Origin: Thalassobium sp.
GTDB taxonomy: Bacteria > Pseudomonadota > Gammaproteobacteria > Pseudomonadales > Oceanobacteraceae
Assembly: GCA_002733205.1 (NCBI GenBank)
Contig: NVUW01000001.1
Coordinates: 682,001-746,000 of the forward strand
Length of the DNA: 64,000 bases
Direction: 5' to 3'
The translations under genes were made by a program, and so were the position numbers. The number at the start of each line of letters is the position of its first letter. Position 1 is the first letter of the stretch. This document shows, piece by piece, positions 16,884 through 25,977 of this stretch. The notes under the pieces were generated by a model. It had not been told where the DNA came from and did no database searches. It saw only the letters and a program-made list of their open reading frames with translations.

Positions 16884-18335
16884 TTGTTAAAGAAATTTTT
16901 ACAGGCCGTAACCGGTAAAAAACAACCGGCAGGGAAAAACAGTTCAGGTGGTAAGCCTGCAACGCAGGCCAGGCCTGCTAAAAAGCCCGCAGATATCAGC
17001 GGCAAAGACAATAAAAATGCCAAGCGCGGCGGTAAGAAAAGTAACCAGCCGGCGAAAGACACCCATCAGGCAGCGCATCAGCCCCATCATGGCGCTCCGG
17101 CTGCGGCGAAAAAGTCTCAGCAGAAACCGGCAGACAAGCGCAAGGTTGTCGACGATACCCCTTGGTCAATTGATGACTTTAAAGTGGAAGCAGACCCGAC
17201 GAAAACACGTTTCCACGATATGGATCTGCCGGATTCCGTGATGCGCGGTATTCATGCACTGGGTTTCCAATATTGCACCCCGATTCAGGCCGAGAGTCTG
17301 CCGGCGGCGTTGCGTGGCCGCGATACCATTGGCCAGGCGCAGACCGGTACCGGTAAATCCGCGGCTTTCCTGCTGACCATTCTCAATCGTTTGCTGACGG
17401 TTAAACCGGAAGAGCGCTTCGCCAGTGAGCCACGGGCGCTGGTGATTGCACCGACCCGTGAACTGGTCATGCAAATCGGTAAAGACGCTGAAGGTCTGGC
17501 CAAATACACCGGCCTGAACGTGGTGACCATCGTCGGTGGTATGGATTACGAGAAGCAGCGCGCTCAGTTGCGTAATAATGTGGTCGATGTACTGGTCGCG
17601 ACGCCGGGCCGCCTGATCGACTTTATGCGCAGCCAGGATGTGTTTCTTGATCAGATTGAAGTGCTGGTACTGGACGAAGCCGACCGTATGCTCGATATGG
17701 GCTTTATCCCGGATGTACGCCGCATTGTGCGTGCAACGCCAACCAAAGATCAGCGCCAGACTCTGCTGTACTCCGCCACGTTTAACTACGATGTGCGCAT
17801 TCTGATTGATCAGTGGACCACCGATCCGCTGGAAGTGGTGATTGAACCTGAACACGTCGCCACCGACCGTGTCGAACAGCGCTGTTATCTGGTGGCTGAA
17901 AGCGAAAAATATAAGCTGCTGGAACAGGTGCTGGCCGATGAGAAACCCGAGCGTTGTATCATCTTCGCCAATCGTCGTGACCTGACCCGCAACCTGTGTG
18001 ACAAACTCAACAAAAATGGCCATGTGGCCGTGCTGTTGTCGGGTGAAGTGGCACAGGAGAAACGTATTCGTACACTGGAACGTTTCCGCTCCGGTCATGT
18101 GAGAATTCTGGTGGCCACCGATGTCGCAGGGCGGGGTATTCACGTTGATGCGGTCAGCCATGTGATTAACTACACCCTGCCGGAAGATCCACAGGATTAC
18201 GTCCACCGTATCGGTCGTACCGGACGTGCCGGGGCAAAAGGGGTATCGGTGAGTTTTGTTTCAGAAGACGATGCTTTTGTATTGCCGGATCTGGAAAAAT
18301 ATCTGGGTACCAAGCTGGAGCTGACTCAGCCCTGA
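16884..18335 (+). CDS. rhlB: DEAD-box RNA helicase RhlB
   Basis: 483 residues starting at TTG (16884), with GGAG eight bases upstream; no ATG or GTG fits as well. The first 90 residues are Lys/Ala/Pro-rich low-complexity sequence. The helicase core has a Q-motif (TPIQAE), Walker A AQTGTGKS (152-159), DEAD (264-267), SAT in LLYSATF, and [10 protein letters not shown] near the end. RhlB unwinds RNA, in enterobacteria as part of the RNase E degradosome. Assignment to RhlB rather than another DEAD-box paralogue rests on the long basic N-terminus, the [22 protein letters not shown] start of the core and a short C-terminus. Confidence 0.88.
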   Translation: MLKKFLQAVTGKKQPAGKNSSGGKPATQARPAKKPADISGKDNKNAKRGGKKSNQPAKDTHQAAHQPHHGAPAAAKKSQQKPADKRKVVDDTPWSIDDFKVEADPTKTRFHDMDLPDSVMRGIHALGFQYCTPIQAESLPAALRGRDTIGQAQTGTGKSAAFLLTILNRLLTVKPEERFASEPRALVIAPTRELVMQIGKDAEGLAKYTGLNVVTIVGGMDYEKQRAQLRNNVVDVLVATPGRLIDFMRSQDVFLDQIEVLVLDEADRMLDMGFIPDVRRIVRATPTKDQRQTLLYSATFNYDVRILIDQWTTDPLEVVIEPEHVATDRVEQRCYLVAESEKYKLLEQVLADEKPERCIIFANRRDLTRNLCDKLNKNGHVAVLLSGEVAQEKRIRTLERFRSGHVRILVATDVAGRGIHVDAVSHVINYTLPEDPQDYVHRIGRTGRAGAKGVSVSFVSEDDAFVLPDLEKYLGTKLELTQP

Positions 18336-18481
18336 GGCGGCGAAGCAGATACAGAACGGATGCCACAGGACAGGTTAAACCGTTATTGAACAGGAGCTGC
18401 TGACGGATGCAATTGCCGTTAACACGGTTGTCCCGATTAACCCGCGACAACGCCTCCCACCAACGCTGCGGAAAGAGCAGG

Positions 18482-19006
18482 ATGCTTCTTCAACCGCTAC
18501 TGCTGGTATCGTTGCTTGCTGCGCTGCCATTGCCAGCGGCCGCTGACGCGCCGTTGGCTGAAGTGGCCGACGCTGCTGCCGCTGCCAGTCTGGTGACACC
18601 AGAATGGGCCGAACGTTATCTCTACAGTCGCAACTCAGCCCTGCTCGACGACAGTTTTAATGACCATGTGATGTCGTTTTATTACTTTGGCCGGGTAGCG
18701 CAGCGCACGCTGATCGGTCTTGAGCGGGTACGCGGTGATGACTACGAGCAATTCTTCAGCCTGCTGGTGTTTGAAGACACCCATCTGCTGGGCTACTACC
18801 GCAATGTTCTGAGTTTTCCATCCGGAGTATCGGACTCGGGCGATGTGCAATTTCCACGGGGTGTGAATGCACATCTGCAGGGCAGCGATGCGCTGCTGAA
18901 TATTGCGCTGCCCGCCTTCAGTGCGTTGTGTCAGCGTCAGCGTGGCTCACAGACGCAGGCTCTGGCAGAGCTGTGCGTGCCATGGACAGCTGTTCATTCG
19001 CAATAA
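18482..19006 (+). CDS. Secreted protein of unknown function
   Basis: 174 residues from the ATG at 18482, chosen because it begins a good signal peptide (MLLQPLLLVSLLAALPLPAAA, cleavage near ADA). An earlier in-frame ATG at 18407 with AGGAG upstream would add 25 charged residues before it. The mature part is Ala-rich, then has a mixed region (YLYSRNSALLDDSFNDHVMSFYYFGRVAQ) and no recognised motif apart from two cysteines near the end. I do not recognise a family. Its last 89 bases overlap the 3' end of the convergent hydrolase gene, so both strands are coding there. Confidence 0.65.
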   Translation: MLLQPLLLVSLLAALPLPAAADAPLAEVADAAAAASLVTPEWAERYLYSRNSALLDDSFNDHVMSFYYFGRVAQRTLIGLERVRGDDYEQFFSLLVFEDTHLLGYYRNVLSFPSGVSDSGDVQFPRGVNAHLQGSDALLNIALPAFSALCQRQRGSQTQALAELCVPWTAVHSQ

Positions 19007-19781
19007 TTTGCTGAATCAACCAATCCGGATCATCCATCGGCAGGTCGTGGCCTGCTTTTGCGTGGGTGAGCAGGGTTTTCTGCCAGCGCTCGGCAATACG
19101 GCGCGTACAGGCCGCATCCACCAGCCGGTCGTGCTGACTGTTATAAAAAAATACTTCTTCAGAAGGGGCTTGTGCCGGGCCGCGAAAATGACTGGCGGCC
19201 AGTAGCTGTGCTAATCCGTTACGCATGGATAGCGGGTGAGTCGCGGCATAATCACGCCACAGCGGCAACAGGCCGGCGCTGTCTTTCATGTTCAGCGTCC
19301 AGTGCAGAATAGCCGTTTCAAGCTTATCCGAGCTGTGCAAACTGCACAGAAAACTCAGCAGTGGCGGAATTTTCATGCGTTGCCACGGGGGAGCGAAATT
19401 ACTGAAGCTGGTGTTGATCAGGTGCAGACGAGCAACTTCCTGTGGGAAGCAGCGCGCCCATTCGGTTGCGATCATCGCCCCCATCGAAACGGCCACCAGC
19501 ACCAGCGGCCGCTTATTGTCGGGACTGAGGTTCGCCACCTGCTGGCGGATATCGAGCATCATGCGGTGAATACTGAGCGGCGTTTTATCGCGGAAGCGTT
19601 CGCCATTGCCCGCCAGCTCCGGCAACAGCAGTGCCGGTGGTGCCAATTGCTGCTGTTGCAGTTGATTGAGTAACTGGTCGGGGAAGGCGCCCCAGTGAAA
19701 GCGACTGCGGATCAGGCCGCGGATCAGCACCCACTCGGGCCGGTTGTTGTGTTGATTATCCTGCTGAGCATCCATGCGCAT
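18918..19781 (-). CDS. Alpha/beta-hydrolase-fold protein
   Basis: 287 residues from the ATG at 19781 (a second ATG is at 19775); the frame is open further upstream but that stretch overlaps the TorF gene. Hydrolase features: WVLIRGLIRSRFHWGAFP near the N-terminus, a nucleophile elbow VAVSMGAM with Ser in the catalytic position, an acid candidate in YNSQHDRLVD, and AGHDLPMDDPDWL carrying the likely catalytic His. The oxyanion region is RGLIRS rather than HG. No signal peptide. It begins seven bases after the TorF stop, so the two are probably co-transcribed. Substrate unknown. Confidence 0.78.
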   Translation of the reverse strand: MRMDAQQDNQHNNRPEWVLIRGLIRSRFHWGAFPDQLLNQLQQQQLAPPALLLPELAGNGERFRDKTPLSIHRMMLDIRQQVANLSPDNKRPLVLVAVSMGAMIATEWARCFPQEVARLHLINTSFSNFAPPWQRMKIPPLLSFLCSLHSSDKLETAILHWTLNMKDSAGLLPLWRDYAATHPLSMRNGLAQLLAASHFRGPAQAPSEEVFFYNSQHDRLVDAACTRRIAERWQKTLLTHAKAGHDLPMDDPDWLIQQIIANEQLSMARTALPEPASVSHADADTTH

Positions 19782-19788
19782 ATCAGGT

Positions 19789-20499
19789 TTACCAAAGGTC
19801 GAAGTAGCGGTGCACACTGAACTGCAGTGTGGTGCCCGCATCGTAGGCTGAACTTAAGTTGGTGCGGTCGATGCTGAGGCGGTAGTCATAAGGGCCGTAA
19901 CTGCGTTCGACCCCCACACGGAACTGCCAGTAGTCATCTTTGTTGCCGCCGCCGAAATTGAAATCGTCGCTGATTTCCAGATAACGGTGCTGAGCGGTAA
20001 ACAGCTCAATTGAAAAGCTGTCAGTCTGGATGGTATAGCCCAATTCCAGGCTGCGTTTGGCAAAACCGGAGTCGAGGTATGCTTCACTGTGACGCCAGCC
20101 CAGTGTCAGCGCGTCGTCGACCAGCAGGCGCAGCGACCCTTCGCTGTAAGCCTGGTCATTGATACTGGCATCACCGGCAAAGGTGTAGCGGGTGGCGGAA
20201 ACGTCAACGGCGATGCCATCACTCAGCGGCAGATACAGACCGGCAAAGGCATCGTGCTCATAGGTGGCATGATCGCCTTTGCGGTCCAGGCCTGAAGACC
20301 AGAGGCCAGTATAAAAACCGCTGTCATGACGAAAGGTAAGGCCCCCTTGCAAGGCTGCGTTGCCACCGGTCTGGCTGACACCGTCACGAACGTATTCTGA
20401 GGTCAGGCCCAGATTGGCATTCAGGTCGGCGTGGACGGTGGAGGCTGCCAGCGTCATCAGAGCGGCAGAGGCAGTAAGCAGAGGGCGGAATACAGACAT
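19789..20499 (-). CDS. TorF-family putative porin
   Basis: 236 residues with a signal peptide of about 24 residues ending at VHA-D. The mature protein begins LNANLGLTSEYVRDGVSQTGGNAALQGGLTFRHDSGFYTGLWSSG, the diagnostic start of the TorF/Gcw_chp (TIGR02001) outer-membrane family, and continues with alternating amphipathic strands up to a C-terminal aromatic residue (HRYFDLW), as expected for a beta barrel. The family is annotated as a putative porin; the solute is unknown. The promoter side faces a 222-base gap containing no other recognised gene. Confidence 0.88.
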   Translation of the reverse strand: MSVFRPLLTASAALMTLAASTVHADLNANLGLTSEYVRDGVSQTGGNAALQGGLTFRHDSGFYTGLWSSGLDRKGDHATYEHDAFAGLYLPLSDGIAVDVSATRYTFAGDASINDQAYSEGSLRLLVDDALTLGWRHSEAYLDSGFAKRSLELGYTIQTDSFSIELFTAQHRYLEISDDFNFGGGNKDDYWQFRVGVERSYGPYDYRLSIDRTNLSSAYDAGTTLQFSVHRYFDLW

Positions 20500-20721
20500 G
20501 TGACTAGCGCTTTCCGTTAGTAATCAGATAAAGGCCGCTATCATACGATGTTTCGGCGGCGCTGTGATGTGTTTGTCGTGGCTTATGCCGCGTTTTTACT
20601 CTTACCGGAGCGCAGTTATCCGCTCAGGCTAACTCCGGCAAAGCATCGGGCATAAAGTTCCCGGCTGAGAATCCCCGCCGTTGAGGCTCTTACCGGGTAT
20701 TGGCCCAGGCCTGTCTCAGGC

Positions 20722-21774
20722 TCAGTGGTGATTATGTGGATACCAGCGGTCACAGGCACGTTGATACAGCTGCTGTTTATCGGCGGCGGTGTTTGGCGCC
20801 CAGGTGGGCATGCTGCGTACCGCCGACATCAGAAACTCAATTAAGGTGAAGTGGCGGCGCAGAATGCGCTGATGGCGGTGTGGCAGTATCGGATTAAACA
20901 GGCTGTGGTAGCGGAACAGATGACGCGGGTTCTTTTTCACCCACAGCCAGGAGCCCATTTCCAGCGTTAATGGCAGATAAAGACCATCGGGTTGCTGCGC
21001 CATGTAATCGTCATACAGATAATCCCACAGGTCGCCATGGGTGGTGTAGCTGTGTGCCTGGGGTTCGAACAGGTACAGGTTGTGGCTGGGGTAGCTGTGT
21101 TCGAACAGTTGTGTCAGGGCACAGGCTTCCGGCAGTCCCGGCCAGGGTTCGGTGCTTTTGGCATAAGGAAACCAGATGCGGTCTTTGTAGCCAAAGCCGG
21201 AGTGGCAATCGAGGGTGATGCAGTGTTTCTGCTGTTTAAGGCTGGCGCGGATGCTGTCGACCAGGGTCTGACTTTCGCATTCCATCGCTTCGCCTTTGCG
21301 CCCGCGGTACCAGGGCAGATGACGGCTGATGCGTTGGCCGCCGACCAGAAATGGCGTACTACCGATGGCATCGACCGGCGCATTGCGCATTAAATCCACG
21401 CCATTGGGGTTGGCGCGGCTGTTATTCCACATGCCGCCGGGATTCACTATCGGAATAACCACCAGCCGGATCTGGGCCAGCATTTCCATGGCGGTCGGGT
21501 CCCAGTCGAGGCGGCGCAATAAGGTGCGCAGAAAAGACAAAATCACCTGGCTGCCAATGCGTTCGATGCCATGTACGCCGCCAATTAACGCCAGCGTCGG
21601 AGCCAGGGGGGAGGTTGAACCCATTTCCAGAACATAAAACGGCAACTTGAATGGGCCCTGTTGGATGTGAGCCGGAACGGAGACCCGTAAATGGCGGCGT
21701 CCGTATTCAATCAGGTGTTCCAGTTCGGTCAGTTCGGGCAGGGCTTTATTAATTTGGTAAATCCGTTGAATCAC
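20722..21774 (-). CDS. M14-family zinc carboxypeptidase-like protein
   Basis: 350 residues, no signal peptide. Zinc ligands fit the M14 pattern: His68 and Glu71 in GGVHGIERIG and His191 in LDCHSGFG. The substrate-binding segment IVNPGGMWNNSRANPNGVDLMRN (108-130) and the catalytic Glu272 in LTLEMGSW complete the active site. Members cleave C-terminal residues or, in the succinylglutamate-desuccinylase-like branch, amide bonds of small molecules; the sequence does not say which. It has no operon partner on its own strand: a divergent ABC exporter starts 60 bases away. Confidence 0.88.
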   Translation of the reverse strand: MIQRIYQINKALPELTELEHLIEYGRRHLRVSVPAHIQQGPFKLPFYVLEMGSTSPLAPTLALIGGVHGIERIGSQVILSFLRTLLRRLDWDPTAMEMLAQIRLVVIPIVNPGGMWNNSRANPNGVDLMRNAPVDAIGSTPFLVGGQRISRHLPWYRGRKGEAMECESQTLVDSIRASLKQQKHCITLDCHSGFGYKDRIWFPYAKSTEPWPGLPEACALTQLFEHSYPSHNLYLFEPQAHSYTTHGDLWDYLYDDYMAQQPDGLYLPLTLEMGSWLWVKKNPRHLFRYHSLFNPILPHRHQRILRRHFTLIEFLMSAVRSMPTWAPNTAADKQQLYQRACDRWYPHNHH

Positions 21775-21833
21775 GTTGGCTGCATCCTTATTCTGCTCAG
21801 CCGACCTCTTTACCAGAATAGAGTAACAATTCG

Positions 21834-23666
21834 ATGAAATCTTCCCAGTCGCTGCCCGACACTCCTCCTGACCGTTATCGCGGCTGGCACTGGGTCACCA
21901 CCCTCTGGCCGTATCTGATGGAGTACCGCTGGCGGGTGATGGCGGCATTGCTGTGTCTGGTTGCCGCCAAACTCGCCAGTGTGTCGATGCCTTTCTTACT
22001 CAAGTATCAGGTTGATCATTTAAGCAGCGTCGACAAGCAAGGCATTGCCACGGCGGATTGGTGGCTGTGGTTTCCGCTGGGTTTATTGCTGGCCTACGGT
22101 GCGGTGCGCTTTCTGAACGTCTTTATGGGTGAAGTGCGTGACCTGCTGTTTGGTCGTGTAACCGAGCGGGCAATGCGGCGCATGGCGCTGAAAGTATTCG
22201 AGCATCTGCATACCCTGAGTCTGGAGTTTCATCTCAACCGTCAGACCGGCGCGTTACAGCGCGATATCGAACGCGGCACCAACGGCATCAGTTTTCTGCT
22301 GCGCTTTATGATCTTTAACATTATTCCGACCTTCCTTGAGCTGTTTCTGGTGATTGGCTTGTTACTGGCCAATTACCCGCCGGTGTTCGGCATTATTACT
22401 GCGGTGGCGGTGGTGGCTTATGTGGCGTATTCGGTAAAAGTGACGGAGTGGCGAACTCATTATGTGCGTGAAGCGAATCGCATGGATTCCACCACCCATG
22501 CGCGTGCTCTCGACAGTCTGCTGAATTACGAAACGGTTAAGTACTTTACCGCCGAACGGCGTGAAGCTGAGGCTTATGACAGCGCCCTGGCGCAGTGGGA
22601 GCAGGCGCGGCGCATGAACCGCTTTTCGCTGTTCAGCCTGAACAGCGGTCAGGCGCTGATTGTGAGTGTCGCCATGGGATCCATGCTGTTGTTTGCCGCT
22701 TATTACGTGCTGATTGGCCGCATGACGCTGGGTGACTTTACCCTGGTGAATGCCTTTATGTTTCAGTTGTTTGTGCCGCTGAATTTTCTGGGTTTTGTGT
22801 ACCGCGAAATTAAAGCCTCAATGGCCAATATTGAGCGTATGTTTGAGTTGCTGGATGAGCAGTCGGCGGTCAAAGACAACGGCACGGAACCCTTGCACAT
22901 CCGTAAGGGAGAGGTTGTATTCAACAATCTGCAGTTCGCCTATCAGCCAGAGCGGCCGATTCTGAAGGGCCTGAGTCTGACTCTGGAGGCCGGTAAAACA
23001 CTGGCGGTGGTTGGTGCCAGTGGGGCCGGAAAATCGACCCTGACTAAACTGTTATTCCGCTTTTACGATGCTCAGCAGGGCGACATTCTGATCGACGGCC
23101 AGGCCATTCAATCGGTGCCGCAGCAGCAGTTAAGGCAGGTGTTGGGCATTGTGCCGCAGGATACGGTGCTGTTTAACGATACGCTGAAAAACAATTTACT
23201 GTATGCCCGACCGCAGGCCACCGATGCCGAGTTAACGGACGTGATCCGCATGGCGCATCTGCAGAAACTGGTGAACGAATGTCCGGCCGGTATGGAAACG
23301 GTGGTTGGTGAGCGTGGGCTGAAATTATCCGGCGGTGAAAAACAGCGCATTGCCATTGCCCGAATGTTGCTTAAACGTCCGGCAATTATGGTGTTTGATG
23401 AGGCGACGTCGTCACTCGATTCTCATACCGAACGCGGCATTATGGCGGAAATTCGCGAGGTCTCCCGTGGTCATACGGCGCTGATTATTGCTCACCGTTT
23501 ATCGACTGTGGTCGATGCTGATGCCATTGCGGTAATCGACGACGGCCAGGTCGTGGAGCAGGGAACGCATCAGCAGTTGCTGGCTGGCGGTGGTGCGTAT
23601 GCGGCTCTCTGGCAGGCGCAGCAGCAATCGGATGGTGTTGAGCAAACGGACGCTAAGGAAAAGTAA
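21834..23666 (+). CDS. ATM1-type ABC exporter (permease-ATPase fusion)
   Basis: 610 residues. Six membrane helices in the first 330 residues include the ETVKYFTAERREAEAYD segment that is a hallmark of the ATM1/HMT1 (heavy-metal exporter) group. The ATPase half has Walker A GASGAGKS (394-401), LSGGEKQR (498-505) and VFDEATSSLD. Mitochondrial Atm1 and bacterial relatives export glutathione-based compounds and confer metal tolerance; a similar job is inferred. The TAA stop shares a base with the start of xni (TAATG), so the two are co-transcribed. Confidence 0.9.
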   Translation: MKSSQSLPDTPPDRYRGWHWVTTLWPYLMEYRWRVMAALLCLVAAKLASVSMPFLLKYQVDHLSSVDKQGIATADWWLWFPLGLLLAYGAVRFLNVFMGEVRDLLFGRVTERAMRRMALKVFEHLHTLSLEFHLNRQTGALQRDIERGTNGISFLLRFMIFNIIPTFLELFLVIGLLLANYPPVFGIITAVAVVAYVAYSVKVTEWRTHYVREANRMDSTTHARALDSLLNYETVKYFTAERREAEAYDSALAQWEQARRMNRFSLFSLNSGQALIVSVAMGSMLLFAAYYVLIGRMTLGDFTLVNAFMFQLFVPLNFLGFVYREIKASMANIERMFELLDEQSAVKDNGTEPLHIRKGEVVFNNLQFAYQPERPILKGLSLTLEAGKTLAVVGASGAGKSTLTKLLFRFYDAQQGDILIDGQAIQSVPQQQLRQVLGIVPQDTVLFNDTLKNNLLYARPQATDAELTDVIRMAHLQKLVNECPAGMETVVGERGLKLSGGEKQRIAIARMLLKRPAIMVFDEATSSLDSHTERGIMAEIREVSRGHTALIIAHRLSTVVDADAIAVIDDGQVVEQGTHQQLLAGGGAYAALWQAQQQSDGVEQTDAKEK

Positions 23667-24433
23667 TGCACCTGTTAATTGTTGATGCAATGAATCTGAT
23701 CCGCCGTATTTATGCTGCGGCGGCTGACACTGAATTACCGCTGGAAGCGACCCGCAGTCGTTGTTTAAGTGCCATTGCGCGCAATGCGGAATACGCAAAA
23801 GCCAGTCATGTAGCCATGGTGTTTGAGCAGAAATGCCAGACCTGGCGCCATGATTTATGGCCGGATTACAAACTGGGTCGTCCGCCGATGCCAGAAGCCT
23901 TGCAGCAGGATCTGGCCGATATGCAGCGTTATTTTCAGCAGTCCGGGGTGTTTTGCCTCGATCTGGCTGGTTGGGAAGGCGATGATGTGATGGCAACATT
24001 GGCCAGTAAGGCCGCCTTTGCCGGTTTGCAGGTGACGATTCTGTCGACGGATAAAGGCTTCTGCCAGTTGGTGAATTCACGTTTGAGTGTACGCAATCAT
24101 TTTGATCGTTTTACCTGGGATGAGCTTATGGTCGAACAGAAGTTCGGCCTTAAGCCGCAGCAACTGGCGGATTTCTGGGCGCTGACCGGCGACAGTACCA
24201 ATCATCTGCCCGGTGTGCCGGGTATCGGGCCAAAGACGGCCGGTCATCTGCTGGATCAGTTCGGTTCGCTGGATGTACTGCTGGTGCAGCGAGAACAATG
24301 CGATACCAGGGTGCGTAATGCCCTGAGCGAGCATTGGCCGACAGCATTACTGACGCGGGTTTTGGCCAGGTTGCGTACCGATGTGCCGCTGGGATTTAAC
24401 CTTCATGATCTGCGCTGGCAAAGCGGCCGCTGA
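23666..24433 (+). CDS. xni: Flap endonuclease Xni (exonuclease IX homologue)
   Basis: 255 residues, matching the size of Xni, which corresponds to the 5'-nuclease domain of DNA polymerase I. Visible: LLIVDAMNLIRRIY at the N-terminus, the arch region with WPDYKLGRPPMPEAL, the metal-site segment GWEGDDVMATLA and LSTDKGFCQL, and a helix-hairpin-helix LPGVPGIGPKTAGHLL. Xni of E. coli lacks some metal ligands of other FEN enzymes and depends on K+ at the HhH site. It cleaves branched DNA flaps during replication or repair. Starts within the ABC gene's stop codon. Confidence 0.92.
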   Translation: MHLLIVDAMNLIRRIYAAAADTELPLEATRSRCLSAIARNAEYAKASHVAMVFEQKCQTWRHDLWPDYKLGRPPMPEALQQDLADMQRYFQQSGVFCLDLAGWEGDDVMATLASKAAFAGLQVTILSTDKGFCQLVNSRLSVRNHFDRFTWDELMVEQKFGLKPQQLADFWALTGDSTNHLPGVPGIGPKTAGHLLDQFGSLDVLLVQREQCDTRVRNALSEHWPTALLTRVLARLRTDVPLGFNLHDLRWQSGR

Positions 24434-24508
24434 TGACTCAGATAAAGGGCGGCTGGTACTCAGCGGCCTGATTGATTAAAATCGCCGCCTTTTCTGTGAG
24501 GACGTTGT

Positions 24509-24925
24509 ATGTCCGTCGATATCAAAGTCCGGGGTTATCACCTCGACATCTACCACCATGTAAACAACGGCCGCTATCTGGAGTTTCTGGAAGAGGGGCG
24601 TTGGGATTACTTCGACCGTCATCAGTTTATTCAGTTATTTGAAGCGCAGAATCTGGCCTTTGTCGTGGCCAACATCAATATCAGCTACCGCCGTCCGGCG
24701 TATGCGGGTGAAGTCATCCGCATCAGTACCAGGATGGAAAAAATCGGCAATAAAAGTGCCCAGATGGTTCAGGAAGTTCGTCTGTTGGAAGACGGCGAGG
24801 CGACTACGCTGATCGCTGATGCAGTGGTGACTTTCTGCCTGATGGATTCAGAAACTCAGAAAGCGGTTGCGATTGAAGGCAATGCCCGGGCGGTGCTGCA
24901 AACCATGATTGAGGATGGTTTATGA
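24509..24925 (+). CDS. Hotdog-fold acyl-CoA thioesterase (FadM/YbgC-like)
   Basis: 138 residues, one hotdog domain. The catalytic segment is YHLDIYHHVNNGRYLEFLEEGRW with Asp13 as the conserved acid of the 4-hydroxybenzoyl-CoA thioesterase group, and the second strand reads NISYRRPAYAGEVIRI. FadM/YbgC-type enzymes hydrolyse acyl-CoA thioesters in the cytoplasm. The gene follows xni by 75 bases and overlaps miaE by four bases (ATGA), so it is translationally linked to that gene although the functions seem unrelated. The preferred acyl chain cannot be read from the sequence. Confidence 0.9.
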   Translation: MSVDIKVRGYHLDIYHHVNNGRYLEFLEEGRWDYFDRHQFIQLFEAQNLAFVVANINISYRRPAYAGEVIRISTRMEKIGNKSAQMVQEVRLLEDGEATTLIADAVVTFCLMDSETQKAVAIEGNARAVLQTMIEDGL

Positions 24926-25539
24926 GTGTGAAAGACGTATTGGCTGAAATTAACGGATTTCTGGGCTGTGTTACGCCGGATGTCTGGATTAATGAGGCGC
25001 TGAATAATCAGGAAACCCTGCTCATTGATCATGCCAATTGCGAAAAGAAGGCCGCTACTACGGCGATGAATCTGCTCTACAAGCACATTGACCGTGACGA
25101 CCTGCTGAAAAAAATGAGTCAGCTGGCGCGTGAAGAGCTGCTGCACTTTGAGCAGGTGGTTAACATTATGAAAGACCGCGGCATTGCATACCGTCATGTG
25201 TCATCGTCCCGTTACGCGGCGGGTTTGCGTGAACAGGTGCGAAAAGGCGGGGTGAATGAGCTGGTTGATGTGCTGATTGTCGGTGCGTTTATCGAAGCCC
25301 GTTCCTGTGAACGTTTTGCCAAGCTGGCACCGTTTCTGGATGACGTTCTGGCAAAATTTTACCGCTCACTGCTGCGCTCTGAAGGTCGTCATTATCAGGA
25401 TTATCTGGCGCTGGCTGCACAGTATGCCGACGCGCCCATTGCCGGGCGGGTGGCGGAATTCCGTGAGTTCGAGCGTGAACTGATCGAATCCCCCGATACT
25501 GAATTCCGCTTTCACAGCGGTGTGCCTGTGGCGGCTTAA
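24922..25539 (+). CDS. miaE: tRNA-(ms2io6A)-hydroxylase
   Basis: 205 residues, the usual size. A ferritin-like diiron fold is indicated by ligands Glu41 (NCEKKA), Glu72-x-x-His75 (EELLHFEQ), Glu125 (FIEARSCERF) and Glu154-x-x-His157 (SEGRHYQDY). MiaE hydroxylates the isopentenyl side chain of ms2i6A at position 37 of tRNAs that read UNN codons. It overlaps the thioesterase gene by four bases and its stop directly abuts the stop of the small gene on the other strand. Confidence 0.95.
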   Translation: MSVKDVLAEINGFLGCVTPDVWINEALNNQETLLIDHANCEKKAATTAMNLLYKHIDRDDLLKKMSQLAREELLHFEQVVNIMKDRGIAYRHVSSSRYAAGLREQVRKGGVNELVDVLIVGAFIEARSCERFAKLAPFLDDVLAKFYRSLLRSEGRHYQDYLALAAQYADAPIAGRVAEFREFERELIESPDTEFRFHSGVPVAA

Positions 25540-25722
25540 TCAGCCGTCACTGCTGGCGCGGATGATTTTACGGCAGACATCCGCAATATTACTGTATTCC
25601 TCTTCGTCGATGGCGCCGGCATCCAGATCGCGGCGCGCCTGGGACAGTCGCGCTTCAGCATCTTTCAGGTCAGTAAAACGGCGGTTCGCTTCCAGTGCGT
25701 TAAGGACGGTACGTGCTGTCAT
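25540..25722 (-). CDS. Small conserved-looking acidic helical protein, function unknown
   Basis: 60 residues. A strong ribosome site (AAGGAGA, six bases before the ATG at 25722) supports this small gene. The sequence is almost wholly helical and charged (LEANRRFTDLKDAEARLSQA, then LDAGAIDEEEYSNIADVCRKII). The DAGAIDEEEY portion resembles short SHOCT-like tails. No signal peptide or membrane segment. It ends base-to-base against miaE on the opposite strand. I do not recognise a family. Confidence 0.72.
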   Translation of the reverse strand: MTARTVLNALEANRRFTDLKDAEARLSQARRDLDAGAIDEEEYSNIADVCRKIIRASSDG

Positions 25723-25977
25723 GGTCTTCTCCTTTTGTGCTCCCTGTTGCCAGAAGACTAGGAAATAATCAGCAGGTGTGGAATCTGTCGGAAGTATTAT
25801 TTTCTTTCTGTTGCTTCAATGCGGACAAATCTCGGTAAATGTGGCGTTTTTTGCTTTATTGCAGGCATTAATGCCTGGCGATGTTTTTGGACGATGTTGA
25901 TATAAAAGTTTTTTATCCCTATGGGCAGCCGTTACTATAGGCGCCGCTATTTTTACTGTCAGAGTTGTGACTTATCT

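Noticed and set aside
17166..18206. 346-codon open frame antisense to rhlB
   Set aside because: It is the shadow of a well-supported helicase gene and its product is Gln/His/Thr-rich with no family features.
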